Part shown: positions 52,248 to 60,600 of the stretch, one piece after another | How positions within the stretch are numbered: the stretch's first letter is position 1 | Layout of the letters: each line of letters opens with the position of its first letter | NCBI RefSeq assembly: GCF_902460415.1 | Contig: NZ_CABPTY010000002.1 | Coordinates: 473,134 to 537,133 of the forward strand | Source: Campylobacter_A concisus_Y | Lineage (GTDB): Bacteria; Campylobacterota; Campylobacteria; Campylobacterales; Campylobacteraceae | Reading direction: 5' to 3' | DNA: 64,000 nt | Notes under the pieces: model-generated | What the model was told of the DNA's origin: nothing | What the model saw: only the letters and a program-made list of their open reading frames with translations | The model's database searches: none | Made by a program: the position numbers and the translations under genes

Positions 52248-53030
52248 TTAAAATGCTGGAAGAATCGCGCCGTTGTATTTGATCTCGATAAATTTTTTAA
52301 CTTCTGATGAGTTTATTGCTTTATCAAGAGCCTTTATTTTAGGGCTATTTTCATTACCAGACTTTACTACAACGTAGTTTACATACGGGCTATTTTTGCT
52401 TTCAAGCACAAGTGCGTCTTTTACCGGATTAAGATTAGCATTTAGAGCGTAGTTTGTGTTGATAACTGCGATAGTAACGTCATCAAGTGTTCTTGGTACT
52501 TGAGCAGTCTCTATCTCTTCAAATTTAAGCTTTTTAGGGTTATCAACTATATCAAGCGGAGTTTTTAGTGGATTATCGTTTAGCTTAATAAGTCCAGCAT
52601 TTGCAAGAATATCTAAAGCACGGCTTTCATTTGTCGGATCATTTGGGATAGATACGGTCGAACCATCTTTTAGATCTTTGATATCTTTTATCTTTTTAGA
52701 ATAAACTCCCATTGGCTCGAGGTGCACGCCAACTGTTTTTACAAGGTGAGTGCCTTTGTTTTTGTTAAATTCGTCCAAATATGGAAGGTGTTGAAAGAAA
52801 TTTGCATCTAAATCGCCATCTTCTGTTGCAAGATTTGGCGTAGTGTAGTCGTTAAATTCTTTAATTTCAAGCGTATAGCCATCTTTTGCCAAAATAGGTT
52901 TTACAACCTCTAAAATTTCAGCATGTGGGATAGGTGTAGCACCAACGATTATTGTTTTTGATTTATCAGCTGCATTTGCACTTACACTAAGACCAAGAGC
53001 AACTAAAGAAGTAAGAAGTAGTTTTTTCAT
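52248..53030 (-). CDS. metQ: Methionine-binding protein MetQ, first copy
   Basis: 260 aa. The signal peptide is MKKLLLTSLVALGLSVSANA, cut by signal peptidase I rather than the lipoprotein enzyme (no cysteine). Motifs are IIVGATPIPHAEILEVVKP, DANFFQHLPYLDEFNKNKG and SKKIKDIKDLKDGSTVSIPN. Delivers methionine (or related amino acids) to MetNI, encoded just upstream. An AAAGGATAATAA sequence precedes the ATG. Between it and metI lies a 257-base spacer holding a leader peptide and competing hairpins. Confidence 0.9.
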   Translation of the reverse strand: MKKLLLTSLVALGLSVSANAADKSKTIIVGATPIPHAEILEVVKPILAKDGYTLEIKEFNDYTTPNLATEDGDLDANFFQHLPYLDEFNKNKGTHLVKTVGVHLEPMGVYSKKIKDIKDLKDGSTVSIPNDPTNESRALDILANAGLIKLNDNPLKTPLDIVDNPKKLKFEEIETAQVPRTLDDVTIAVINTNYALNANLNPVKDALVLESKNSPYVNYVVVKSGNENSPKIKALDKAINSSEVKKFIEIKYNGAILPAF

Positions 53031-53089
53031 TTATTATCCTTTTAAAATTTGCCAAGCACCAAAAAAGGATAAATTTAAGCTAGAGGGTT

Positions 53090-53149
53090 AAATTTCTTTT
53101 TAAGCGCTTAAGCTAGTTCTAAGCACTTAAAAAGAAATTTTGTGCTTAG
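53090..53149 (-). promoter_or_regulatory. Two mutually exclusive RNA hairpins before metQ
   Basis: On the minus-strand RNA, three segments compete. Segment a (53149-53142, CUAAGCAC) can pair perfectly with part of segment b (53126-53119, GUGCUUAG). Segment b as a whole (53140-53120) pairs over 21 bases with segment c (53110-53090), with a single G-U pair and a nine-base loop. The two structures cannot coexist. They start only three bases after the stop of a small Met/Cys-rich leader. This is the arrangement of a transcription attenuator, but no clear U tract follows the b:c stem, so termination is not shown. Confidence 0.6.
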
Positions 53150-53152
53150 AGA

Positions 53153-53212
53153 TTAGTCTTTCGACAACGCGTTTTTTAATAGGCGGCACATGTGGCACAT
53201 ATCTGATTTCAT
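53153..53212 (-). CDS. Putative leader peptide rich in Met and Cys
   Basis: A 19-codon open frame reads MKSDMCHMCRLLKNALSKD and then TAA. Three of the first eight codons are Met, with Cys at positions 6 and 9. AAAGGATAAAAG precedes the ATG, closely matching the AAAGGATAATAA site of the following metQ gene. It lies between metI and metQ and is followed by competing hairpins. Its composition suits a ribosome-stalling sensor for methionine or cysteine supply. A frame-shifted alternative exists with a GTG start at 53198. Confidence 0.45.
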   Translation of the reverse strand: MKSDMCHMCRLLKNALSKD

Positions 53213-53287
53213 CTTTTATCCTTTCAGCTAAAAATTAATTCGGGCAATTTTAAGGAAAAAAGCTTAAAATCAGATAAAAACAAAGAC

Positions 53288-53962
53288 CTATTTTTTAGAA
53301 ATTTTATATAAGTAGTTACCTAGAACCTGAAAAATTTGAACCATAATGATAAGAATAACCACGGTGTAGAGCATGATATCTGGGCGAAATCTTTGATATC
53401 CGTAGTTTATAGCGACAGATCCTAGTCCGCCACCACCAACTGCTCCAGCCATCGCTGAAAAGCCGATATTTACGATAAGAGTTAGTGTAAATGCCGAGAT
53501 GATACCAGGAAGTGCCTCTACAAACATCACTCTAAAGATGATCTGAAATTTCGAGCTTCCAAAGCTTTGAGCCGCTTCTATGATACCTTTATCAACCTCT
53601 TTTAGTGCATTTTCAATAAGCCTTGCTACAAACGGAGCCGCTCCGATAGTTAGTGGAACGATCGCAGCTGTGGTGCCAATACTTGTACCTACGATCATTT
53701 TTGTGACTGGAAAGAGCACGATGATGAGGATAATAAACGGAAAGCTTCTAAGTACGTTTATAACGATATCAAGTACAAAATAAAGCTGTTTATTTGGCTT
53801 TAGTCCGTCTTTATCTGAAAGTATGAGCAAAACCGCTGGTATGAGGCCAATGGCAAAGGCGAGTAGGGTAGAGACGATGCTCATATATAGCGTTTCGCCG
53901 ATAGCTGGCAGCAGTATCCTAGAAAATACATCTGGAAATTTAGAAAAATCAATACCAAACAT
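53288..53962 (-). CDS. metI: Methionine ABC transporter permease MetI
   Basis: 224 aa from the ATG at 53962, which overlaps the metN stop by one base (TGATG) and follows GGGAGG at seven bases. Five membrane segments (about 20-45, 56-77, 82-100, 145-165 and 190-215). The EAA loop that docks on MetN is AAQSFGSSKFQIIFRVMFVEAL (20 of these residues, AAQSFGSSKFQIIFRVMFVE). Import of methionine across the inner membrane. Confidence 0.92.
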   Translation of the reverse strand: MFGIDFSKFPDVFSRILLPAIGETLYMSIVSTLLAFAIGLIPAVLLILSDKDGLKPNKQLYFVLDIVINVLRSFPFIILIIVLFPVTKMIVGTSIGTTAAIVPLTIGAAPFVARLIENALKEVDKGIIEAAQSFGSSKFQIIFRVMFVEALPGIISAFTLTLIVNIGFSAMAGAVGGGGLGSVAINYGYQRFRPDIMLYTVVILIIMVQIFQVLGNYLYKISKK

Positions 53963-54918
53963 CAAGCAACCTCCCATAAAACGCCACTTTGCTTGATGTA
54001 GTTAAGTACGTTTTCTTTATCTTTTTCATCTATGTTTATGACAAGCGAGCCAAGAACATTTTCGTTTAGCTTCTCAAGCTTACCCCAGACTATGTTAAAG
54101 TCGATATTTAGGCTTCTAGCCATGTGCGTGATCACGCTGTTTTGAGCCACTTCTTTTGGGAAAAATAGTCTTATATTTGTGCCAGTGCTAGGCAAAATTT
54201 CCACTTCACCCAAAAACTCTTTCATCTTCTCATCTGGCTTTAAAAATAGCTCTTCAATGCTTCCAGAGCCTATTATCTTGCCGCCTTCAAGTAAAATCGC
54301 GCGTTTTGCGATCGATTTTACTACCTCCATCTCGTGCGTGACGATGACGACGCTGATGTCTAGCTCTTTGTTTATCTTTTCAAGCAATTCTAAAATTTGA
54401 TTTGTCGTGTTTGGATCAAGAGCCGAAGTAGCCTCGTCGCTTAGTAAAATTTTAGGATTTAAAGCAAGCGCTCTAGCTATAGCGACACGCTGTTTTTGTC
54501 CGCCACTTAGCTCGCTTGGATAGCTATTTGCCTTGTTTTCAAGACCGACTAAATTTAAAAGTTCTCTCACTCTTTTCTCGGTCTCGTCGCTTTTATAACC
54601 CCAAAATTTAAGCGGAGTAGCGACGTTTTCAAAGACATTTTTTCTAGCCATCAAGGCAAAATGCTGAAATATCATTCCGACATCTCGCCTTAAATTTCTT
54701 TGCTGCATCTCATCTAAATTTTTTATCTCTTGATCAAAGACTTTTAAGCTCCCACCTTGATAGCTCTCCAGGCCGTTTATGCACCTTAAAAGTGTTGACT
54801 TGCCAGCACCACTGTGTCCTACAATAGCAAAAATTTCACCCTTTTTAACCTCTAAATTTATATCAAAAAGGATCTGCGTATCACCATAAAATTTGCTTAA
54901 ATTTTCTATCTTTATCAC
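53962..54918 (-). CDS. metN: Methionine ABC transporter ATPase MetN
   Basis: 318 aa. Walker A is VGHSGAGKSTLLRCI (about 33-47), signature ELSGGQKQRVAIARAL (about 138-153), Walker B KILLSDEATSALDPNT (about 158-173) and H-loop VIVTHEMEVV. The C-terminal NIL domain (about 240-318), which binds methionine for trans-inhibition of uptake, is present. GTG start; it shares one base with the valS stop. Forms the importer with MetI and MetQ. Confidence 0.93.
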   Translation of the reverse strand: MIKIENLSKFYGDTQILFDINLEVKKGEIFAIVGHSGAGKSTLLRCINGLESYQGGSLKVFDQEIKNLDEMQQRNLRRDVGMIFQHFALMARKNVFENVATPLKFWGYKSDETEKRVRELLNLVGLENKANSYPSELSGGQKQRVAIARALALNPKILLSDEATSALDPNTTNQILELLEKINKELDISVVIVTHEMEVVKSIAKRAILLEGGKIIGSGSIEELFLKPDEKMKEFLGEVEILPSTGTNIRLFFPKEVAQNSVITHMARSLNIDFNIVWGKLEKLNENVLGSLVINIDEKDKENVLNYIKQSGVLWEVA

Positions 54919-57542
54919 TATTTTTCTCCAAGAGCTTCTAATTCTTCACATACTTTTTTAATTTTAGCCTCAGCGCTATCTAAAGCCTCTTTGTTTGCCT
55001 CTATAACTTCTTTTGGTGCATTTGCCACGAAATTTTGATTATTTAGCATGCCTGAGAGCTTAGCTATCTCTTTTTCAAGCTTCGTCTTTTGAGACTTGAG
55101 CCTTGTGATGATACCGCTCATATCAAGCCCTTCAAGCGGGACAAATGCCTCTAAATTTTCGCTCACATCTCTGATAGAATTTTCTATTTTTTCATCTACA
55201 AAGCCGATCCCTTCGCATTTTGCAAGCAGCTTAATATACTCTTTGACCTCATCAAGATCTATTTTGTCGTTAAATTTAACAAAAGCTCTTTCTATCTTTG
55301 AGTTGCCAAGATCTATGGTCGCTTTTGCACGGCGTATAGCCACGATCGCTTCGATAACTAGTTCAAATTTCTTCTCAACATCTAAATTTCGATCTTTTAC
55401 CTCTGGATAGCTCATTACCATTATTGACTTTGTATCTTCTAAATTCGTGCCGCTAAGCTCCTGAAATAGATACTCTGAGAGAAACGGCATGAAAGGATTT
55501 AGCAGCTTCATCGCCTCTTTAAATATACTACCAAGCTCTTTTACGCTCGCTTTATCGGCCTTGCTAAGCTCGATACCCCAGTCGCAAAACTCGTCCCAAA
55601 GGAATTTATAAAGTGTGTTTGCTGCGTCATTGAAGCGGTAAGCGTCGATGTTTTCACGCACCTCTCTCACGCACTTGTTAAAGCGGCTATTCATATAAAT
55701 TCCAAGCTTTGTTTGAAGCTTGATATCCTCTAAATTTTCAAATTTACTCTCATTTAGCATGAGGTATTTGCTAGCATTATAAAGCTTGTTGGTGAAATTT
55801 CTTACCTGCTTCATCTTAGCGTCACTTAGCTTAATATCGCGTCCTTGAACAGCTAAAAGAGTTAGCGTAAAGCGCAAGATATCGGCACTATACTCATTTA
55901 TGCTATCAAGCGGATCGATGACGTTGCCAAGGCTTTTACTCATCTTTCTGCCAAACTCATCTTTTACAAGCGCGTGTAGATAGATATCGTCAAATGGCAA
56001 CTTACCAAGGGCATTTTCACCCTGAAACATCATCCTAGCAACCCAGAAAAATAATATATCAAAGCCAGTTATAAGAAGGTTGTTTGGATAAAACTCAGCC
56101 AAATCGCCTTCAAACCATTTTTCATTTTTTAGCTCATTTTCATTGCCCCAGCCAAGTGTGCTAAATGGCCAAAGACCAGAGCTAAACCATGTATCTAGCA
56201 CGTCTGGATCTTGGTGAATGTTTTTACTTTTACACTTTTTACACTCGCACGGCTCTCCCTCATCAGCCCACATATAACCGCAATCATCGCAGTAAAATAC
56301 TGGAATTTGGTGTCCCCACCAAAGCTGGCGTGAGATACACCAGTCTCTTAGCTCTCTCATCCATGCGTTAAAGCTGTTTATCCAGTGCGGTGGGTAAAAT
56401 TTAGCAAGACCCTCTGAGACCTTTTCGATCGCCTCGTCTGCGATCTTTTTTTTGACAAACCACTGCTTTGAGATGTATGGCTCGACGACGTTTTTACAGC
56501 GGTAGCAGTAGCCTACTTGGTTTTCGTAGTCTTCTATCTTCTCAACATTGCCAAGTTTTTCAAGCTCAGCTACTACGATATCTCTAGCCTCAAGCCTCTC
56601 AAGACCTGCAAATTTATCGCACTTGTCGTTTAAAATGCCTTTTTCATCAAAGACAGTGATAAACTCAAGGTTGTGCCTTTTACCAACCTCGTAGTCGTTT
56701 TGATCGTGTGCAGGTGTGACCTTAACAAGGCCTGTTCCAAACTCCATATCGACATGCTCATCTGCGATGATCTCGATCTCTCTATTTATGATAGGTAGAA
56801 CAACCTTTTTGCCGATTAAATTTTTATAGCGCTCGTCGTTTGGATTTACCATTACAGCGGTGTCGCCAAAGTAGGTCTCCGGGCGAGTTGTTGCAACAAC
56901 AACAAATTCGCTTGGCTTGTCTGCAAAGTAGTATCTCAAATGATAAAGCTTGCCTTTATTCTCTTTGTGCTCAACCTCGATGTCAGAGAGTGCTCCGTCG
57001 TGCGTACACCAGTTTATCATGTAGTTTTTCTGAACGATCAGTCCTTTGTCGTATAAATTTACAAAGGCTTTTTTTACAGCCTTTCTTAGGCCCTCATCCA
57101 TGGTAAATCTCTGGCGAGACCAAGCTGGAGTGATGCCAAGTTTTCGCATCTGATGGACTATCATACCGCCACTTTTTTCTTTCCATTCCCACACTTTTTC
57201 TACAAATTTTTCACGTCCGAGATCTTCTTTTTTGACGCCTTGTGCTAGGAGCTGCTTTTCAACGACGTTTTGAGTAGCGATGCCGGCGTGGTCAAGTCCT
57301 GGCTGCCAAAGTGTCTTATAGCCGTCCATTCTTTTATAGCGTGTCATGATATCTTGAAGTGTGAATGTTAAGGCGTGTCCGATGTGAAGCGAGCCAGTCA
57401 CGTTTGGAGGTGGCATCATAATGCAAAATTTACGTCCATCTTTTTGGATATCTTTGTTTGCGTCTATCTCGAAGTATCCGCGTTCTTCCCAAATTTTATA
57501 AAATTTATCTTCTATCTCTTTTGCATTGTAAAATTCTGCCAC
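54918..57542 (-). CDS. valS: Valyl-tRNA synthetase
   Basis: 874 aa class I synthetase. HIGH motif: PPPNVTGSLHIGHALTF (about 42-58). KMSKS motif: EFGRKMSKSLGNVIDPLDSI (about 528-547). An editing CP1 domain contains TTRPETYFGDTAVMV. A zinc cluster is suggested by the cysteine run CDDCGYMWADEGEPCECKKC. The C-terminal coiled coil ends the protein. The metN gene begins on its stop codon; joining valS to a methionine transporter is not functionally obvious. Confidence 0.96.
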   Translation of the reverse strand: MAEFYNAKEIEDKFYKIWEERGYFEIDANKDIQKDGRKFCIMMPPPNVTGSLHIGHALTFTLQDIMTRYKRMDGYKTLWQPGLDHAGIATQNVVEKQLLAQGVKKEDLGREKFVEKVWEWKEKSGGMIVHQMRKLGITPAWSRQRFTMDEGLRKAVKKAFVNLYDKGLIVQKNYMINWCTHDGALSDIEVEHKENKGKLYHLRYYFADKPSEFVVVATTRPETYFGDTAVMVNPNDERYKNLIGKKVVLPIINREIEIIADEHVDMEFGTGLVKVTPAHDQNDYEVGKRHNLEFITVFDEKGILNDKCDKFAGLERLEARDIVVAELEKLGNVEKIEDYENQVGYCYRCKNVVEPYISKQWFVKKKIADEAIEKVSEGLAKFYPPHWINSFNAWMRELRDWCISRQLWWGHQIPVFYCDDCGYMWADEGEPCECKKCKSKNIHQDPDVLDTWFSSGLWPFSTLGWGNENELKNEKWFEGDLAEFYPNNLLITGFDILFFWVARMMFQGENALGKLPFDDIYLHALVKDEFGRKMSKSLGNVIDPLDSINEYSADILRFTLTLLAVQGRDIKLSDAKMKQVRNFTNKLYNASKYLMLNESKFENLEDIKLQTKLGIYMNSRFNKCVREVRENIDAYRFNDAANTLYKFLWDEFCDWGIELSKADKASVKELGSIFKEAMKLLNPFMPFLSEYLFQELSGTNLEDTKSIMVMSYPEVKDRNLDVEKKFELVIEAIVAIRRAKATIDLGNSKIERAFVKFNDKIDLDEVKEYIKLLAKCEGIGFVDEKIENSIRDVSENLEAFVPLEGLDMSGIITRLKSQKTKLEKEIAKLSGMLNNQNFVANAPKEVIEANKEALDSAEAKIKKVCEELEALGEK

Positions 57543-57628
57543 TTTTGTGTCCTCTTTCGTTTAAAAAATGCTTAATGTTATCTAAAATTTGTTTAAAAAA
57601 ATCTTTGCAAAAGTGGGGAAATATGGGC

Positions 57629-57650
57629 TTGGGGCGGTTAAACGCCCCAA
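57629..57650 (-). terminator. GC-rich hairpin after the macroglobulin gene
   Basis: TTGGGGCG at 57629-57636 and CGCCCCAA at 57643-57650 form an eight-base stem with a six-base loop, 13 bases past the stop codon of the macroglobulin gene on the minus strand. The following tract is not strongly T-rich, so it is a likely but imperfect terminator. Confidence 0.5.
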
Positions 57651-57662
57651 AATTTATATGGC

Positions 57663-60600
57663 TTATTTGACAGTAAAGCTTCGCTGAGCTAGGTCGTAGT
57701 CGTTTTGTCTTTCGTTATACATATTTTCAGTTGTGACCGCACCAAGCGAGCATTTGCCACTAAGTCTTACACGATAAGGTGTGTAAAGCACAGCCTCTCT
57801 TTTGTCGCTATCTAATGCATAAAAACTTAAAACTCGATCATCTTTTATGCTCTGATATTCAAGCTCAATGCTATCTTTAAGATTCTTACTAAAACCACTT
57901 AAATTTTCATTTATTGGCTCAAAGCAGCTACTTACTATCTCGTTTATTACGCCATTTTTAACCATAGCTTTAGAATTTATCACTATTTTTGAATAGATAA
58001 CATCATTTACTCTTAGGCTGTCAAGACCTAGCTCTTTGCCTTTTTCATCGACAAACGTTCTATAAATATCAAGCTCTTTTGGCTCTATTTTATGCTTAAT
58101 CTCAAGTGGCACATAAGCGTAGCTTAAAATAGTAGCATATAGCTTGTTTTCACCAAGTGGCGTGATGGTAAAATTTCCATCTTTTGCTGTAAATGATACG
58201 CTTAAAAGACCATCAAATTCTTTGCTTTCGCCATTGTAGCTAAGCTTAAATTTATTATTTTTCTCGCCAACATCTTTGCCAAAGTAGGCATTTAGCGCTC
58301 TAAGTGTAAAAGCGCGCTCCTGCGTTGAGCTAAGCTCATTTAAATTTGTGATCAAGAAATTTGCAAGATCATCTGAGTAGTCGTTTTTATCAAAATATTT
58401 TGCATGCAGATACAAGATAAATGCATTGTCTCTCATCTTTGAGCCAAAACTAGAATAATCCCTGCTGTAATCAGCCGCTTGAGCTTTTTTAATATCTTTT
58501 AGCGCCACCTTTGCTTCGTCATTTAAGCCGTTTAGCTTTAGAGCCGCTGCCATTAGATATTTATTAAGTGCGGTCGTATTGTAAGCTTTGTGGTCATAAA
58601 TTTTATTTAGTACCGATTTATCAGTAACATTTGCGCGGGAGCTTACATAAATAGCATATAGAGCTTCAATATCTGTGTTTGTATACTTTAAGAGCGAATT
58701 TAATGCTCTTTGCTTTACATTTTTATTTAGCTCATATCCAGCCTCTTCAAGATCAAGCAATACATCAGTTGCATAGATCGAAGCAAATGCATTTGTACTA
58801 CCTAGATCGCTCCAGTAGCCAAAGCTACCATCTGGTTTTTGCATCTTAATTAGCTCACTCATTCCGTTTACGATAAATCTCTTTTGATCATTTTTTTCAA
58901 GCTCATCTTTTGGCTTTAAATTTAAAAGTGCAAGCAGTCTTGAGCTCCTTTGCTCCGCACATCCGTAAGGGTACTCGACTAAATTTTTAGAAGCTGCTAA
59001 TAGCACGCTTGAAACCGAGCTTGACGCATCTATACTAACATTATGAAAGCCTTTTGGAAGCGAGATCATGCTCTCTTTGTCAAAGACGCTACTTTTTGCA
59101 TAGGTGCTAATCGTATAAGGATTAACTACATCAAGTAAATTTTGAGCAGTTTTCGAGCTGTTTTTATCGCTTATTGTTATATTGTATTCGCCAGCTCCAG
59201 CTTCAAGAGCTGAAATTTTAAATGTAAAAGCTTTATTCTCAAGCGGCTTTAAATTTATATTTTCTTTTGTTTTGATGCTTAAATTTTTACTGCTAGCCAC
59301 TTTTATGGTTAAATTTTTATCCTCATTTGTTATATTTATGAGCCTTAAGTTTGCATTTAGCTCATCGCCTTTTAGCAGATAAACTAACGCACTTGGCTTA
59401 ATAATCACATCATCTTTTACTAAAATTTCTTTATTTACAGCGTTCATGCCAGTTTCATTATTTGCCACGACATCTACTCTAATGGCAGAGTTAAAGCCAT
59501 TTGGTGTTTTAAACTCGTATGAGATTTCACCATTATCGTCAGCTTGAAGGCTTACTAAATTTGCATATGTTTTTACTTTTTTACTATCGACCGGGCTAGC
59601 ATGTTTTGCCATTTTTGCCTCCATGGCAAGTGCCGCCATATCGCCACCAAAGCTTAAAGTTTTACCCTCGACTTTATAGTTTGTGAGCATATTATAAATA
59701 TCATAGTCAAAAACACCATCTGGTAAAATTTTGTCAAAAAATTTAAGTGGATCGGCTGGCTTTTGTGACGTTATATCAAGCACGCCAACATCTGTGATAA
59801 ATAAATTTACATAAGCTTTTGGCTTTGTTTTTAGTGAAATTTTTATATTTTCATCGCCTTTTGCTGTATTTGGTGCATCAAGACTTAGATCAAGTATCCT
59901 TGATGACTTATCAGCTTTAGCATAAACCTTTCCGTAAGTCCTAAACGGAGTTAATCCACCATCTGTCATGCGGTAGATATTTGCACTAACGTAAAGTCCG
60001 CTAAAATCAAAATCAAGTTTAAATTTCACATTTGCTGAGTTGTTTTTTATCTTAACGACCTTGTAAGCTTTCACGCCACCATCTTCAAGTGTAACAAGGG
60101 CGATGCCTTCTTTTATAGCTGAGCTTATATCAGCACTTAGTTCATCGCCTTTTTTGTAGATAGTTTTATTTAGTTTGATTTGAGATTTGCTAAGCTCTTT
60201 TGTTGGTGCTAGAGTCGAGTAGTTGTAGCCACTTACGTCCATATCAAGGCTTGTGCTTGCTCCACTTACTAGATTTGTAGCGATGATCACATATGAGCCG
60301 CTTTGTGTAAATTTGTAGCTAAACTCGCCATTGTCTTTATAAAAATTATCCACATCTTCTAGCGTTTGAAACCACTTTATATAGCCATTTGCATCTCTTT
60401 GGTATTGCCAAGTAACACGTTTTATGTCAAATTTTAAATTTGATTTTACGGCCTTTTGACTTGACATATCTACTACAACCGTTCTTATTTTTACATCTTC
60501 GTTTGGCTCAGCAAATGTCGTGCTTGCTGCGATACCGACCATATCTTTGTAAGGATAGAGCGTAAAGCTTTTTGTGTCGCTTACGTTTTTACCATCATCA

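Noticed and set aside
53178..53200. Near-palindrome around GGCACATGTGGCAC as a protein-binding operator
   Set aside because: The symmetry is imperfect and is explained as well by repeated Cys-His-Met codons of the putative leader; no matching regulator is known to me.
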